Shown: positions 1 to 12,022 of the stretch, one piece after another
Layout: every line of letters begins with the position of its first letter
How positions within the stretch are numbered: position 1 is the stretch's first letter
Assembly (NCBI GenBank): GCA_014898425.1
Contig: RCSZ01000021.1
Span: 282,311-346,310 of the forward strand
Reading direction: 5' to 3'
DNA length: 64,000 bases
Source of the DNA: Botryotinia globosa
Taxonomy: Eukaryota > Ascomycota > Leotiomycetes > Helotiales > Sclerotiniaceae
Notes under the pieces: model-generated
Database searches by the model: none
Seen by the model: only the letters and a program-made list of their open reading frames with translations
What the model was told of the DNA's origin: nothing
Made by a program: the position numbers and the translations under genes

Positions 1-1127
1 TACTATGTCCGGAAAATCCGTTCGCAAATGCTGATTCCTGTATAAATAATTGACTTCGTAATAAGCTGACAGGTCAATTAACAATCTCAGACTCTCATTC
101 CTTCCTGCAATTCAGTAGTTCATCGCAATGTTTCAATGAAGATGCGCTCTTCAAATCGTAGTTCATTCAATCGTCGACATATTCCACTAAAGTTTTGATG
201 AGGAACTAGACTACCAAAATTTGAGACGGCAAATTCCTTCCTCGTTTTTGACAAGGGAAGCTCCCGAACGAGCGCATGATGATGATGTAAAAGAATTACA
301 CATTACGGTGTTCTAAGAGAACTAGTTGTGCATTAAGTGGCTCAATTCCATCTCTTATGAAATTTGTACATAGGTAATGACTTACGAAATTATATTCGTC
401 CCGACGTATTTTACTAGATGGGCATTTCATACCAACGGTTGTACATATCTTGTATGTATCCTGTCTTTAACTAATGAAGTAGCAAACGCCGCGCCGGCTC
501 TCCGGAGATTCACGGTTGGTTGGCGGGAGAGGTGAAGACAGAATATCTAGATTGTTGCATGCTAGGTAGATCAAATTATCGAGCGCAGCGAGCCATGGGG
601 GTTTGGGGGCCTGCCCCCATACTGTTCTCTGAAGAGATGGACGGCAGTTGGCAATAGGGGGGAGTAGAAGTGGTGAGGAAAATGTGTTGATAGTAAGATT
701 ACATTGAAGCACTCCTACCCCCGTAACGTTAGCAAGCAACAACAAAGTCACGACATTTTTATGATCTAACCGTCGAAGTGAGAAAACCGGGATAAGTTGA
801 AGAATGGTGAGTTTGACTTCATGATAAATGGACTTTCTAACAGGATAATGAAGTGATTATAGAAGGTCAAGTTTCAACAGTAAGAAATAGAAAAGGTATC
901 ACTGGAACAAGAAAAATTCACTGAGGAGCATAGTTGAAGACTGAAGTTTTGAAGGTAATCAAATCAATTCGATTACAATGGTTTAAACAGTCGATATGGA
1001 CAATAGAAGCTATATTTACAAAGAACCCGAACGCTGAGCGCAATCTCCTCCACCACCGTCCCCTTCCCCCTTCTATATTGTTCGAAAAAACCCTTTGCGG
1101 GGCTTGTTCATCATGGTGTTAAGATGC
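1..1127. other. Intergenic, 3' side of polygalacturonase gene
   Basis: No convincing gene. The stretch at about 480-680 is GC-richer than its surroundings and contains a perfect short hairpin, TGGGGGC-CT-GCCCCCA (604-619). Short open frames here have no recognisable domain or codon pattern. The last hundred bases would hold the 3' UTR of the minus-strand polygalacturonase. Confidence 0.5.
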
Positions 1128-2270
1128 TTAACACTTGACACCAGATGGGAGACCAGCGCACTTGGAGGAGGTCTTACCACCGGTAACGTTGACATCCCAG
1201 GTCCATCCGGAGCACTTGGCGCAAAGAACGTAGACGTTGGTAGCACTGGAAGTGACGGTACCCTTGACGTTGGAGAAAGTGACACCGGTGATGGGGACAC
1301 CGGCAGTTGGCTTTCCGGTTGGGGAACCGTTTTGGTAATCTTGTTGAACAACAACACCGTAGGATGTAATGCCGGAGAGGGTAATGTCCTTGTAGGTAAC
1401 GCCGGAGACGGATCCAGTAGCACCAGAGACGGTCTTGATGCGGACACCGTTGGCAGAGTTCTTGACAGTGGAGGATTCAATGATGATATCGGAGACAGTG
1501 TTGTCGGAACGTCCACCAACGGATCCGATGGAGAGACCGTGACCACCGGAGCAGGTTCCACCGGTGAAGGTGATACCAGTACCGGAGTTGATAGCGAGAC
1601 AGTCATCTTGGTTTTGAACGTTGGCACCGGAGATGGTGATGTCGCTGGAGGAACCAACATCGAAAGCATCAGTGTTGTGTCCGCCGGAATTACCGGCAGA
1701 GTTGTCAATGTGGATGTTGGAGAGAGTAAGACCGGAAGCACCGTTGATGGAGAAGACTTGAACTGGAGAGTTCAAGATGTTGATACCATCGATGACGGAT
1801 TTGCCCTTCAAGGAGTGGGCGTAGAAGAACTTTGGCTTGGTCTTTCCACCGTTGGTTCCCTTACCATCCCAGTACTTGGCTCCTTGACCATCAAGCTTGC
1901 TGCCGGCGGCACCCTTGACAGTAATGTCAGTTCCGGAGACAGAGACGAGAGGACCGGACCATTCTTCGTAACCGAAGGTGGTGGTACCCTCGAAGATGAC
2001 CTGGGTACCCGACTTGAGACCAGTCAAGTCAAGAGTGGTACCGGATGGGACAGAGAGGGCGCTGAGGACAATGGTGGCGCAGGAAGTTTTGGACTTGGAA
2101 ACGGCGGCGGCACCATTAGCTCCGGAGAAGGTACAGGCGGCAGCACGGTTCTCGATAGCAGCGAGAGCATCAGCTGGGCTTGGTGCTGCGGTTGGTGCTG
2201 GTGCTGGAGCAGCGGCGGCGAATGCGCTCAGCGCAAGGAGGCTCGAGGCCATGGAGAGAATTTGAACCAT
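1128..2270 (-). CDS. pg1: Endopolygalacturonase (GH28), PG1-like, secreted
   Basis: Secreted pectinase that hydrolyses alpha-1,4-galacturonan inside homogalacturonan of plant cell walls. It is a single exon of 380 residues, the usual length for fungal endo-PGs. The ATG at 2268-2270 is chosen because a typical signal peptide follows (residues 1-20, [15 protein letters not shown]). The open frame runs a further 84 codons upstream but crosses the TATA region, so that part is leader. A pro-segment probably ends at the NR-AAACTF site near residue 42. All GH28 active-site blocks are present: N199-T-D201, D222-D223 (QDDC), H244 (GGHG) and R277-I-K279. Six or more cysteines sit in family positions and there is one N-glycosylation sequon at N361. 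It is divergent from the pectin methylesterase at 7481, which prepares its substrate. The sequence strongly resembles Botrytis/Sclerotinia PG1; family assignment is certain, the exact paralogue slightly less so. Confidence 0.96.
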   Translation of the reverse strand: MVQILSMASSLLALSAFAAAAPAPAPTAAPSPADALAAIENRAAACTFSGANGAAAVSKSKTSCATIVLSALSVPSGTTLDLTGLKSGTQVIFEGTTTFGYEEWSGPLVSVSGTDITVKGAAGSKLDGQGAKYWDGKGTNGGKTKPKFFYAHSLKGKSVIDGINILNSPVQVFSINGASGLTLSNIHIDNSAGNSGGHNTDAFDVGSSSDITISGANVQNQDDCLAINSGTGITFTGGTCSGGHGLSIGSVGGRSDNTVSDIIIESSTVKNSANGVRIKTVSGATGSVSGVTYKDITLSGITSYGVVVQQDYQNGSPTGKPTAGVPITGVTFSNVKGTVTSSATNVYVLCAKCSGWTWDVNVTGGKTSSKCAGLPSGVKC

Positions 2271-2384
2271 ATTGGCTAGTAGTGTAAAAGAATGTAAGTT
2301 TAAAAGAGTGAATGTACTAGACAGTATGGAAAAGAATGTAAGTGATGATGAGATGAGGAATGAAAAGTAGGTGTTTGAAGCTTC

Positions 2385-2392
2385 CTTATATA
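2385..2392 (-). promoter_or_regulatory. TATA box of polygalacturonase gene
   Basis: On the minus strand this reads TATATAAG, a good TATA box about 115-120 bases upstream of the PG1 start codon. Spacing fits a highly expressed fungal gene with a leader of roughly 80-90 bases. Confidence 0.6.
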
Positions 2393-2522
2393 TGTAAAAT
2401 ACATGATGATTGAAATTCGGAGAAGGGGAGAAGTGGAACCCGGTTGAATGGCGCCGTCGGCTGTTGTTGCTAAATGTCAACAGCGGTAAACCTAACCCGC
2501 GGTGAGTCAAAGTATCTATCAT

Positions 2523-3537
2523 GCTATGGTCCGCTTTTGGCTCTGCAATGTAAGATCAAGGTCCGCATTTTGGTCACAGCAATCCTTAGAACATCTTCCA
2601 ACATAAGCTTTAAAAAAAAGGAGAGATTGTCCGGTGGAGTACAAAATCTCACCACTTTCTTATTGAATAGCATATACAACAAGGGGGAACAAAAGGAATG
2701 GAATATGAAACGAAGCAAAAGAAGCTTTGAACAAGCACAAGAGGCAATCTTGGCTAGACCCTCCGATATATTAAAATATCATCCCGAAGTAATTTCGAAG
2801 TACCGTTACTCCATAATTACTTGTCAAGGTGATGAAATTGAAGTTCTTCTAGACTATTGCCAGAATACAACAGCTCAATCAGTGTGATGAATAAAGAACT
2901 AACCCAAAGAGTGATGCGGCGAAGTTGTTGGATGTTTTGAGTTGATGAAATGTCAACAAACGACGGGATGCACTAGAAATTTGATGGAAGTTTAGAAGGA
3001 TGTTATTGGTGTGGTTAGCAACCCCTGAGGTTCTAATTGGTGCTTTTGCGAGGTAGTACCATTCAATACAATACGGCATAACGTAGGGATTATGCTTTTG
3101 GAATTTCAATCTGATGGTGGTTGGAAAATGGTGGATCATCTGATGGCATTACAATGGGTGACTTTTTCCATCCCACAAAGTTCTTCCGTCCAATGATTGA
3201 GATGAAAGTGGACTGGTGCATTAATTCATGTTTCATCATCACAGGGAGTCATTCTCTATTTGCTGGTACATCAGCCACACTTCTCATACCCTTCCACTAC
3301 CTAGGTAATCACACTATTCGGACTTTACTAACCATGTTCACTAAGATTAAGGTACGATCCGCGAACGGAAGCGTAACATTTTGAACTTAAAGGCCTTGTT
3401 AGTGAGGAGTGAAAGTTAATTCTTAATTCTATACGCAAACACGTGAGCGATACGGACGGCCGGATATCGACTAGGTGACTAGGTTCAACGGTCATTAGAA
3501 TTGTGATTGGAATATTAATTTATGTGAACTTCATCTA
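2523..3537. other. PG1 upstream region, no gene seen
   Basis: This is the promoter-side DNA of the polygalacturonase, of ordinary composition until about 3420, where it grades into AT-rich DNA. Open frames on both strands lack domains or credible starts. Confidence 0.5.
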
Positions 3538-3986
3538 CAAGGGCATGTTTTTGATAAATATCGAGCTACAATTTGAGTGAATTTCTATATTTTATTTTAT
3601 AGTTTTATTAGAGGTTTACCTACTTAATAATCTTACTGTCCGCGAGGACTGAAGCTATATGGATACGAAAAAAGAGAACTCTCGCTTAGTAAAACTCGAT
3701 TCAAGCGATCTGATTGATTAGAATGAATTTTGATTTTATTAATATTATAGAATAGTGTTAGACTAATGAATATAGTGAATCTTTTTCAATAAAACCATTT
3801 AAATTCAATTGAATAAAAAAAGAAAAAGTAATAATCATATAGAATATATTAAGGGCTTTCAAATAATATGTTTTTTATAATGCTAGCTTCAAAACTAGAG
3901 TTTTTATAAAGGATTGAAGCTTAAATAATATAAATATATTTAAAGCTTATACAATCAATCGAAAAAGAGTTATATTGAATATAGTA

Positions 3987-4347
3987 TAGAAAAACTTGAT
4001 TATATCAGATAAAGATTTTTAATTAATCAAATCTAGTAGATTCTGATATAAAAAATAATGGTTTGAGTTTTTTAATCAAATTTTTTATTCGATTTCAATT
4101 CTAAATTCTAACATTTTCGGAAAAAAAGTTATATGATTATAATAAATCAAATTTATTAATTAAAAGAAAGTTTATTTAATTAGATTTATTATTAAAATTT
4201 CTATTGGATTTGTGAAAAAGTATTCAACATTTCAATTTTGTTTAAAAATCTGATATTATTATATAAAAAGTATTCAAATAAGGAAACTATTCTAGTATAT
4301 CTAAGATTCCGATATATTCCAGTTCGATATAGCTAAGTTTTTCTATA
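3987..4347 (+). repeat. Direct repeat copy 1 (C-to-T depleted)
   Basis: Aligns along its whole length with 4459-4830. Where copy 2 has C, this copy very often has T; for example, CCGGTATATCCAAGATTCC in copy 2 corresponds to CTAGTATATCTAAGATTCC here. The differences are almost all transitions in one direction. Confidence 0.8.
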
Positions 4348-4458
4348 GATCTATTTGTGAGGGCGCACGTACCCTCTATGCACGTGACCGGCTATACTAG
4401 CCGTTTTAGCTAGTTTTTCAAGTATAAGTTGAAAGCCTCGCTTTCAACTTTCTCCTAC

Positions 4459-4830
4459 AGAAGAACTTGGTTATACCGGACTGAGATTTTCGACCAATCA
4501 AATCCGGTATATCCAAGATTCCGGTATAAAAAATGATGGCCCAAGCTTTCTAACCAAAATTTATATCCGATTTCTGTTCCAAACCCCGATATTTTCGGAA
4601 AAATCATGTGATTAAAGCGAATCATGCTTATTAATCAAAAAAGAAAGCTTATTCAGCCAGATTTACTACCAAAATTTATATCGGATTCACGAAAAAAGTG
4701 TCCGGTATACCGGTATATCCAAAAAATCCGGTATTACCATATAAAAAGTGTTCAAATAAGGAAATTATTCCGGTATATCCAAGATTCCGGTATATCCCAG
4801 TCCGGTATAGTCAAGTTTTTCTGTAGCTCT
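4459..4830 (+). repeat. Direct repeat copy 2 (less mutated)
   Basis: Partner of 3987-4347, separated by about 110 bases of GC-richer DNA. It keeps many CCGGTATA motifs, including an internal pair at about 4506 and 4770, that have been lost in copy 1. Confidence 0.8.
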
Positions 4831-5381
4831 TTATCAATAACTACACTATTAAAAAGACAACTCTTCTTTCGTTCCCAGGCTCTTCACACGTAGTACTTTC
4901 TATATCAAAATTCACTTATTTTAGAATTCAATATTAAATCAATTTGATATTATAATATATTCAAAATTTCCAACTAAAATAGAACCTAATAGAAATTTTT
5001 ATACTGTGATTTTAAATTTTTATTGAATATTTTGATTAGCTTAAAATATATAATATACTATTAATATTTGAAATTACTATAAGAAATAGTGTTTATTTTA
5101 AAGATCAATCTTATATATAGAATTCATTAATATATATTAGATAGAAACCTATAAAATTAATATGAAAAAGTTATATATTGAATCTCTATATGTATCTTGA
5201 TTATCAAAACTTTTTAATGGTTTTTCCAATTATTATAAATTTATAAAAATAGTGAATAAAGTATAGTATTTGGTGAGGAAATTCGCTTAAATTTACATCG
5301 GGCCCCTCTTCAAAAACACGCCCTCGTATAAAAAAGCGCTTTGCGCATGGACCGGGCATTTATCAAAAACATGCCCTCGTA

Positions 5382-6573
5382 TATCAAAGTTTAAACTTTC
5401 CGTGATGATGGTGTACTATCGAAACCCTCCGAGTCCGACTCCCCGAGATGTACAATCTAACCCCTCCGGATTCTAAAGTGATATTGCAATTGTAAACTTT
5501 AACCCCCATCTTCAAGACATCAGGGTCTTCGATGTTATTGACCTGTCATTGCAACTCTAATCTGATCTGATCTGGTCTGGTCTAGTTCGGTCTGTACGCC
5601 ACATGTTGAAAGTCGTTTAAAAAACCCCCAGAAAGATGTATCTACTTAGAACGACACTTAAGTTTCTTTGTGTCTACATGCAGTACCAAGACCTCCCCGA
5701 CGCTGCCGGCAGCCCAATATAGATTCTCAGCGTTGCTTGTTTACCGCCTCCAAGTGATCCCAATTCATATAAATCGACTTGGCTCCCCAATACCCCTATT
5801 GGCATCGCATAAGCTTTTGCCAAGTTGTTGTAAGCCATAAAAGCTAATCTATACAGGCGAAAATACCCATTGTATAATATATTAAAACTCCGCAATAGTC
5901 CGCACGTGTCCTGCAACGGCATTACATATAACATGATTGAACAAAGCAGATTGTAAATCATTTCGGATTTCGCAGGGTGCATCACACCCTATCAGCAAAT
6001 CGACAGAAAGTGGTGCGAGAGTGGACGAGAGTGGGTTTGTTGGGGGAATATGGAACGACTAGAAATTTCTTAGAAACTTGGTTCATCAATTCGCAGAAGA
6101 TATTAATTCACGCTCTTTTGATTACGATTTTCAATCTGTTCGAACTACGAAGGTTGAAAGGGTAATTAATGTCAATCCCACTTTAATGGAATCTTGCTGT
6201 TTTTAGAGAATTTATTGCTGCTTTAAGCTATTCGAATAGATATTGAGCTGTTCCTCCCCCCTTCAAGATTCAACATTCAAAGCTTTTACTTGCTTTTTAT
6301 CAATTCTGATGATTTTATAAATAAAATGTGATTTTTGACAATACTTCCGCCTGATAAATTTCACCATATATTTAAAGATTCAACCAGCGTTGTGCTTTGA
6401 TTGGTCTATAAAGCTTGAAAGTGGGACAATATTTACCCTTCCAATCTTCGTATATCGTTCTTTATTATCCCTCTCGTAATCATTACTAAGATCGAATGAT
6501 ATCTCAATGTATAAAATAGGAGCTCATCATTGGCGGCCCTATATTTCATTTCGAATAATTCATTATCCATCTA
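5382..6573. other. Intergenic between PG1 and PME, no gene seen
   Basis: Moderate-composition DNA between two mobile-element relics. I see a short TCTGATCTGATCTGG-type imperfect repeat near 5558-5592 but no coding region that I can support. Confidence 0.4.
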
Positions 6574-6701
6574 CTCGTGCGGCCAGAAAGTATGCAACTC
6601 CGGCGCTATGAAAACCAGGTCAGCTCTCTTGTAAGTTGTAGGTTACCATCTTATGGTAGGTGCATCTAGTGTCGGAGTTGCATACCTTCTGGCCGCACGA
6701 G
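6574..6701. mobile_element. 128-base MITE with near-perfect 29-base inverted ends
   Basis: Both ends read inward as CTCGTGCGGCCAGAA(A/G)GTAT and continue to GCAACTCCG, with a single mismatch over about 29 bases. TA flanks both sides (6572-6573 and 6702-6703), the target duplication of Tc1/mariner/pogo-type elements. The ends are barely diverged, so the insertion is probably recent. It lies about 780 bases upstream of the pectin methylesterase start. Confidence 0.88.
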
Positions 6702-7480
6702 TATCAAGCATTTGCATTATATTTTGCTTTTCAAAAAATCTAGAATACTCCGAATAGTCTGTCCGTGCATCTCCGCAATCTCACTCAACCTCTCACAGTC
6801 GTCTAGTCTAGTCTAGACTTTACTTGTATTTCGATTTGCGAGGGGCGTTTCATGTTTGTTTCTACAATTTTGGTGAAGAAGAGCTTGCATGAAGGATAGC
6901 TTGTTCCATAGATCAGATGATCAAGCAGCCAAGCAGAAGATCTTTACTTGAACCATTGTTTGTGTTTATCTGATGCAAATGTCCAGATTTGCTAACGTCA
7001 TTGTTCCATGGCCAAAATGAATTTCATCAACATGAGCTCCCTTCTGCTTGTTGTGTACGCCTCGTATGGACGGAATAAGCAAAAGCTTTTGGGCTGAACG
7101 TACTAATGTAAATCTGGTGAGATGCCCTGTATAAAAGCGGTTATCCAGACCTCATTGAGCAACCCCATCTCATATATGCAGGGAAGCGACAGGGGATTCA
7201 AGCGTGCAAGTGTGGGGTTGGTAGCTCCTGACATCTATGGACGAAACGTTATTCACGGAATCCTATTCAAAAATCGTCTATCGGGAATTTTCAATCTTTC
7301 TCTACCCTCGGCGTTTAATTTGGATTCTTCCACGAAGTTTTTCCTTTCTCAAATGCTTACGCACGCGTGTTATGATTGCCCTAAGTTAAATAGTCTGGCT
7401 TAGCCGTGGAAATTCGGTCCAGCTCAACCCACTCTATTCAATCATTCATCCGTATCTTCGTTCTAGCATTAATTGCCAAG

Positions 7481-8519
7481 ATGCGTGTCCTTCTTACCCT
7501 CAGTTCTTTCATTGCTGCTGTGCTGGCCACTGCTCGTACGGCACCCCCATCAGGTGCTATCACCGCTGGGTCCGGAGGAACCTACTCTACCGTATGTTGC
7601 TTAGAACGTATCCACAAGAATTCGCTTTTACTAACCAAGCAAATAGTTCCAAAAAGCCGTCAACGCTCTTAGCAAGACCACAACCTCCGCCCAAGTCATT
7701 TTCCTCTACTCTGGAACTTACTCGGAACAAGTTACCATCCCCGCCTTGAAGGGAAAGCTCACCGTCTACGGATACACCAAGGACACTTCTAGCTACTCAA
7801 ACAATGTTGTCAACATCGTACACAGCTCTTCCCTCTTGAGTGGAGCTGCCAGTGATGAAGAAACCGGAACCGTCATTAACTTGTCGGAGAACACCTCTTT
7901 CTACAACATCAACATCAAGAACACCTATGGAAAGGGTTCGCAAGCCATTGCTTTGGCTGCCTACAACACCGAACAAGGATACTACGGTGTTGGTCTTTAC
8001 GGATACCAAGATACTCTCTTGACCCAAATCGGTAACCAAGTTTACGCCAAGTGCTACATTGAGGGAGCCGTTGATTGGATCTTCGGCCAACACTCCGTTG
8101 CTTGGATTGATGGTTCTACCATTGCTGCTTCTGCTGGTGGTGGATGCATTACTGCCAACGGGCGCCCAACTTCCTCTGACCCATCTTTCTACGTTATCAA
8201 CAAGTGCACTGTTACTACCAGTTCCTCCTCAACTGCTGGTTCGGGAACTGTTTGTCTCGGTCGTCCATGGTCTGAGTATGCTCGTGTTGCTTACCAAGAA
8301 ACTTCCCTCGGCAGCATCATTGAGAAAGTCGGATGGTCCCAATGGTCTACCAGTGATGCAAGAACTGGTGCTGTTCTCTTTGAGGAGTATGCCAACACTG
8401 GTACTGGTGCTTCAGGTACTCGTGCTAGCTTTTCAAAGAAGTACACTACTGCCTACACCATCGGTGGTGTTTTGGGAAGCTCCTACAAGAACTGGGTTGA
8501 TACCTCTTACCTTTCTTAA
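7481..8519 (+). CDS. Pectin methylesterase (CE8), secreted
   Basis: Removes methyl esters from homogalacturonan, making it cleavable by polygalacturonase. CDS is join(7481..7591, 7647..8519), 327 residues. The 55-base intron has GTATGT, a CTAAC branch site and TAG, and it joins YST to FQKAV in frame. The signal peptide spans roughly residues 1-17 (LLTLSSFIAAVLA). CE8 landmarks are GTYSEQV, Q136 (GSQAIAL), Q158-D159 (YGYQDTLL), D180 (GAVDWIFG) and R243/W245 (LGRPW). The spacing of Q136, Q158, D159 and D180 equals that of the catalytic residues in plant PMEs. The length is normal for a fungal enzyme. It is divergent from the PG gene and convergent with the MFS gene. Family certain; which fungal PME paralogue is not decided here. 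Confidence 0.95.
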
Positions 8520-11500
8520 ATGGGTATCAGCATGACTCTGAGAGTAGGAATTGGGGATGATGACTGAGAGATGTGGTTATTTTTTGATGGGGAATTTTCA
8601 ATTGTATATAGCTATTTTAAGCTTAAATCGCTTTCTGTGCATAAATATTATGGCTTTTTTGCTGCAACGAAAATCTTATTATTCGTCTTGTTTTGCATTG
8701 TGAATATGTGATAAGTTGAAGTTTAGTTTCGTTTTCAAATATCCAAATCTTGCCTACTGTTAGTAGATTTTGATCTAGTACAACATCGTTTACATTTTCA
8801 CGTCATTCCATCACCACTAATCTCAATACTCAATCACTTGCTTTCCACTCAACATTATTCTAATCATTCTTTTTCTTCAGAATTATCTCATGTATTTTTA
8901 TTAAACCAACAAAATCTCCATCGCCATCATAATCATAATCACATCTCATGTTATTCTCACTCATCCTTCTAAATTTCAGCAACATCACAATCCGAACAGC
9001 GTAAGTTTCAAACTCGAATGAAGATATCTACAAAAAAAACATGTAAGATTTCTATCTCCATTCTCACTCCCATTCTTATTCTCCTCTTCACATAAAATCA
9101 AAATCCTTGATCATTCTAATTTTCAGAATGTACTTAGAATCTGTACTCGTAGACAGAGGAAAGTAGTGTAAGTAAATTGTAAAGATAATCAAAAATTAAA
9201 GACAGGATAGTATCCTGATTGAAAAATGAGGTTTATATTCTGCTAATCATTTGCTCAATATCTGATTAAAATCTTCTCTAATACTCTTGAATAGAATGAG
9301 GTTGATTGATTAGCAAGAGACGGCTCTGACTTGGTGTTGTATTGAAATATAATTGAGGGATATCGTATATCTATTTCTATATTATCTTACAATAAATCTA
9401 TTGTTTTACTATCTCACTACTTCCTGGATTTCAGAATTGATACAAGTACTCCTAAGGAAAATCTCAAATCAACTAGCTCCTCACTGTTGACTTCTAGTCC
9501 TCTCCTCATCGTTTCCTTGCTGTAAATCCATGGCCAACTTCACCCTTCCTCATATCAATTTGCCGAAATCCCCTATGTAGTACTTCTATACATCTTCTAA
9601 GAATCACTGTAATCCGTAGGAAGAAATCGTCTAGGCAAAGTAAACTCTTGAACCTAGTATCATTTCTCAAATTATCTACTCGAGGTCAAAATTTCAAAAT
9701 GTAAGGTATACTGATCAGACACATCTTTCAAGTTCTTAGTATCTAAACATCTATATAGATTACGCTATATATAGGAATGCTTTTCCTTCTATATATCTTT
9801 ATATACATAATACATCATTAAACTAAATCTCTTCTCTCATTATGTTCTTGAGTTAAGTAACTCAAGTTAGTCGAGTCAAGACATGTCAGAAAGAAAAGCT
9901 GATCATCTATTACTCAGTCACAGTACTTTTGTTAAACACACACAAGTATAGATGCTGTATTTTGAAAACTCATATCCATCAAAATTCTCCTTGTCCCTCA
10001 TCTTTCTCACATCTCCTCCCTCCCTACCATCCATTTGTCAAAAAAAAAGACAAACCGAAACCCAGCTCCCATCCAGGTCCTAAGCCTCCTTCCTCCTGAT
10101 ATACCTTCTCATGAACTGATACACTTCACAAACCAGAATGAAATCTCTCTAAAGTCCAAACCACTCGAAAACTTCCACATTGCAACTAGTATCTACCTAC
10201 GCATCTAGAAATCAAAACTTGAAGCCTTCGTTCCAAATCTCAAAGTCCGTACACTTGTGAGTTGAGGAGAGAACTTACAGGTTGGTAATGAATATGTGAT
10301 ACAAATCGTAATTCTACTGTTTCATATGTAAAGCTCTTGATATCGAATCGTATCACACTATGTTAAATTTGAGTTTGAGATCTCTATAACCTATTTTCAT
10401 ATCAATCTCGTCAGACCCTCTCTATATCATGCGTTTAATGCCTAATAATAAGAATAATAATAAGCGGATTTCGACTTTCGATTCGAATATATCTCTATCT
10501 ATGCTTCTATTCTTCTACCTACCCCCATCCTATCTTCCTCTTTCTTTGTTTCCATCCATCCATATAATATAACCCAAATTCCACCCACCCCTTCACATTT
10601 ACATACCTATATACCTCTTATTCCCCTACTCTATCAAGAAATATCCACACATATGACAATCTAATGAAATAAACTCTCGCTTGCACATATACATATACGT
10701 ATATAAATGCATATACAATCTCTCTTTTTTTCTTTTCTTCCCCTCCTAGCAATTTCATCTCATCTCATTCCACTCGCATCCTTGATCCCCAATCCTCAAT
10801 CCTTACTTCCCAATTCCAAGATATTAAACTTTTGAAATCACTTCTATGTCATTATATCAAATCAAATCCCCCCTCCCATCCTATTTCCAACCCTCCAACC
10901 CTCCAACCCTCAATCTTTCAATCTTTCAACCCCAATAAACTCTAACAAATCACCCACCACCCACCACTCAGTCACTCAACCACTCACCCGCAAATCCCAC
11001 CCCCCAAATCAGCAAATCAGCAAATCAGAATTTCAAATCTCAATTCTCAAATTCTCAAATCTCAACCCTCAAAAATCCAAAGAAACCTCACGACTCATCA
11101 AACCCAGATATTTGCCTGGACAATCTCCCGCACAAATTCTCCAAACTATTCTACAAACGCGTTCATCATCCTGATTCCTCTTTCCTTCCTTATTTTCTCT
11201 CCTCAAATCTTTCTCCCTCTTCATCCCTCTTTTAATACTTACATCTTCCCACGCACATTTTCAACACATAATATAATATGATATAACATAATAGATCTAC
11301 TTACTATCTCATTATCATCACTCTCACCCCTCCTCACTCTCACCCCTCCTCACTCTTCACTCTCACTCCTCCTCATTCTTCACTCTCATCCCTCCCCCTC
11401 CTCACCCCTCCCCCTCCTCTCCCCCTCCTCACAGCCACTCACAATACTCATTTGCACCCCTTACCCCCCTCACCCCCCTATTCTCTATATCAACCTCAAG

Positions 11501-12022
11501 CCCAACCAATCTCAATACAATATTATCTAATACAACACAACATCACTCAATACAACACAACTCATATGAAATATACTATCAAAAACTCGATTATTATTTA
11601 TTAACACTACTAGCATTAACACTATCAACATTAACATTATCAAATATCAATTACTATACTACCAACTACTACTACTATTACTACTACTACTACTACAACC
11701 ATTACATATCTAAACCTCCTCAAATAATATATACAAACAATAACCCCACTTTCTTGAAAAAGATCATACGTATAATCAATCAATTATTTATTCATCGCTT
11801 AACTCTCAAACTCCTGGATATCGCTTATTTCCCCATGCTTTTCCTTTCCAATCCCATTCCCATTCGATTCTTTTATCCACTATAAAATCTACTTTTTCTT
11901 CATCCTATCCCCATGCAATTAATTATATCATGACATTAAAAACTATTGGTATCTTCATCTTCCATCTTCCATCTCCTCATGAAATCATAATCCATCACAT
12001 ACACCCCGCTCCTCTCCTCGAA
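8520..12022. other. 3.5 kb convergent intergenic, pyrimidine-rich on + strand
   Basis: Lies between the 3' ends of the PME (plus) and the MFS gene (minus). No open frame of note. From about 8800 the plus strand becomes increasingly C+T rich with little G. Direct repeats of the CTCACCCCTCCT type lie at 11330-11450 and ACTACT runs at about 11660-11700. Scattered CTAAC/TTTCAG strings occur, but no coding exons link up. A non-coding transcript is possible but unsupported. Confidence 0.5.

Larger units (their letters stand above)
3538..5379. mobile_element. AT-rich transposon relic with inverted ends and TA flanks
   Basis: The left end, after TA at 3536-3537, reads CAAGGGCATGTTTTTGATAA. The right end, read on the other strand before TA at 5380-5381, reads CGAGGGCATGTTTTTGATAA. 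The only difference is G to A on the left. About 22 terminal bases match, so this looks like a Tc1/mariner-type element of about 1.84 kb with TA target duplication. The interior is very AT-rich with no surviving transposase frame, as expected after RIP. It contains a direct duplication (3987-4347 and 4459-4830) and a stretch (about 3606-3984) related to the element at 37 kb. A second end-like motif, CGAGGGCGTGTTTTTGA on the minus strand, lies at about 5310-5326, so nested insertions are possible. Confidence 0.7.

Noticed and set aside
1095..2279. Long open frame on the plus strand opposite the polygalacturonase
   Set aside because: It is the mirror of a strongly coding, low-TA minus-strand gene; its protein is a Gly/Thr/Ser-rich artefact with no domain.
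2474..2887. Open frame of 137 codons upstream of PG1
   Set aside because: No domain, begins in the PG1 5' region and shows no codon bias; looks like chance.
5674..5985. 103-codon minus-strand frame between the two pectinase genes
   Set aside because: No recognisable family or splice partners, and it lies between transposon relics.
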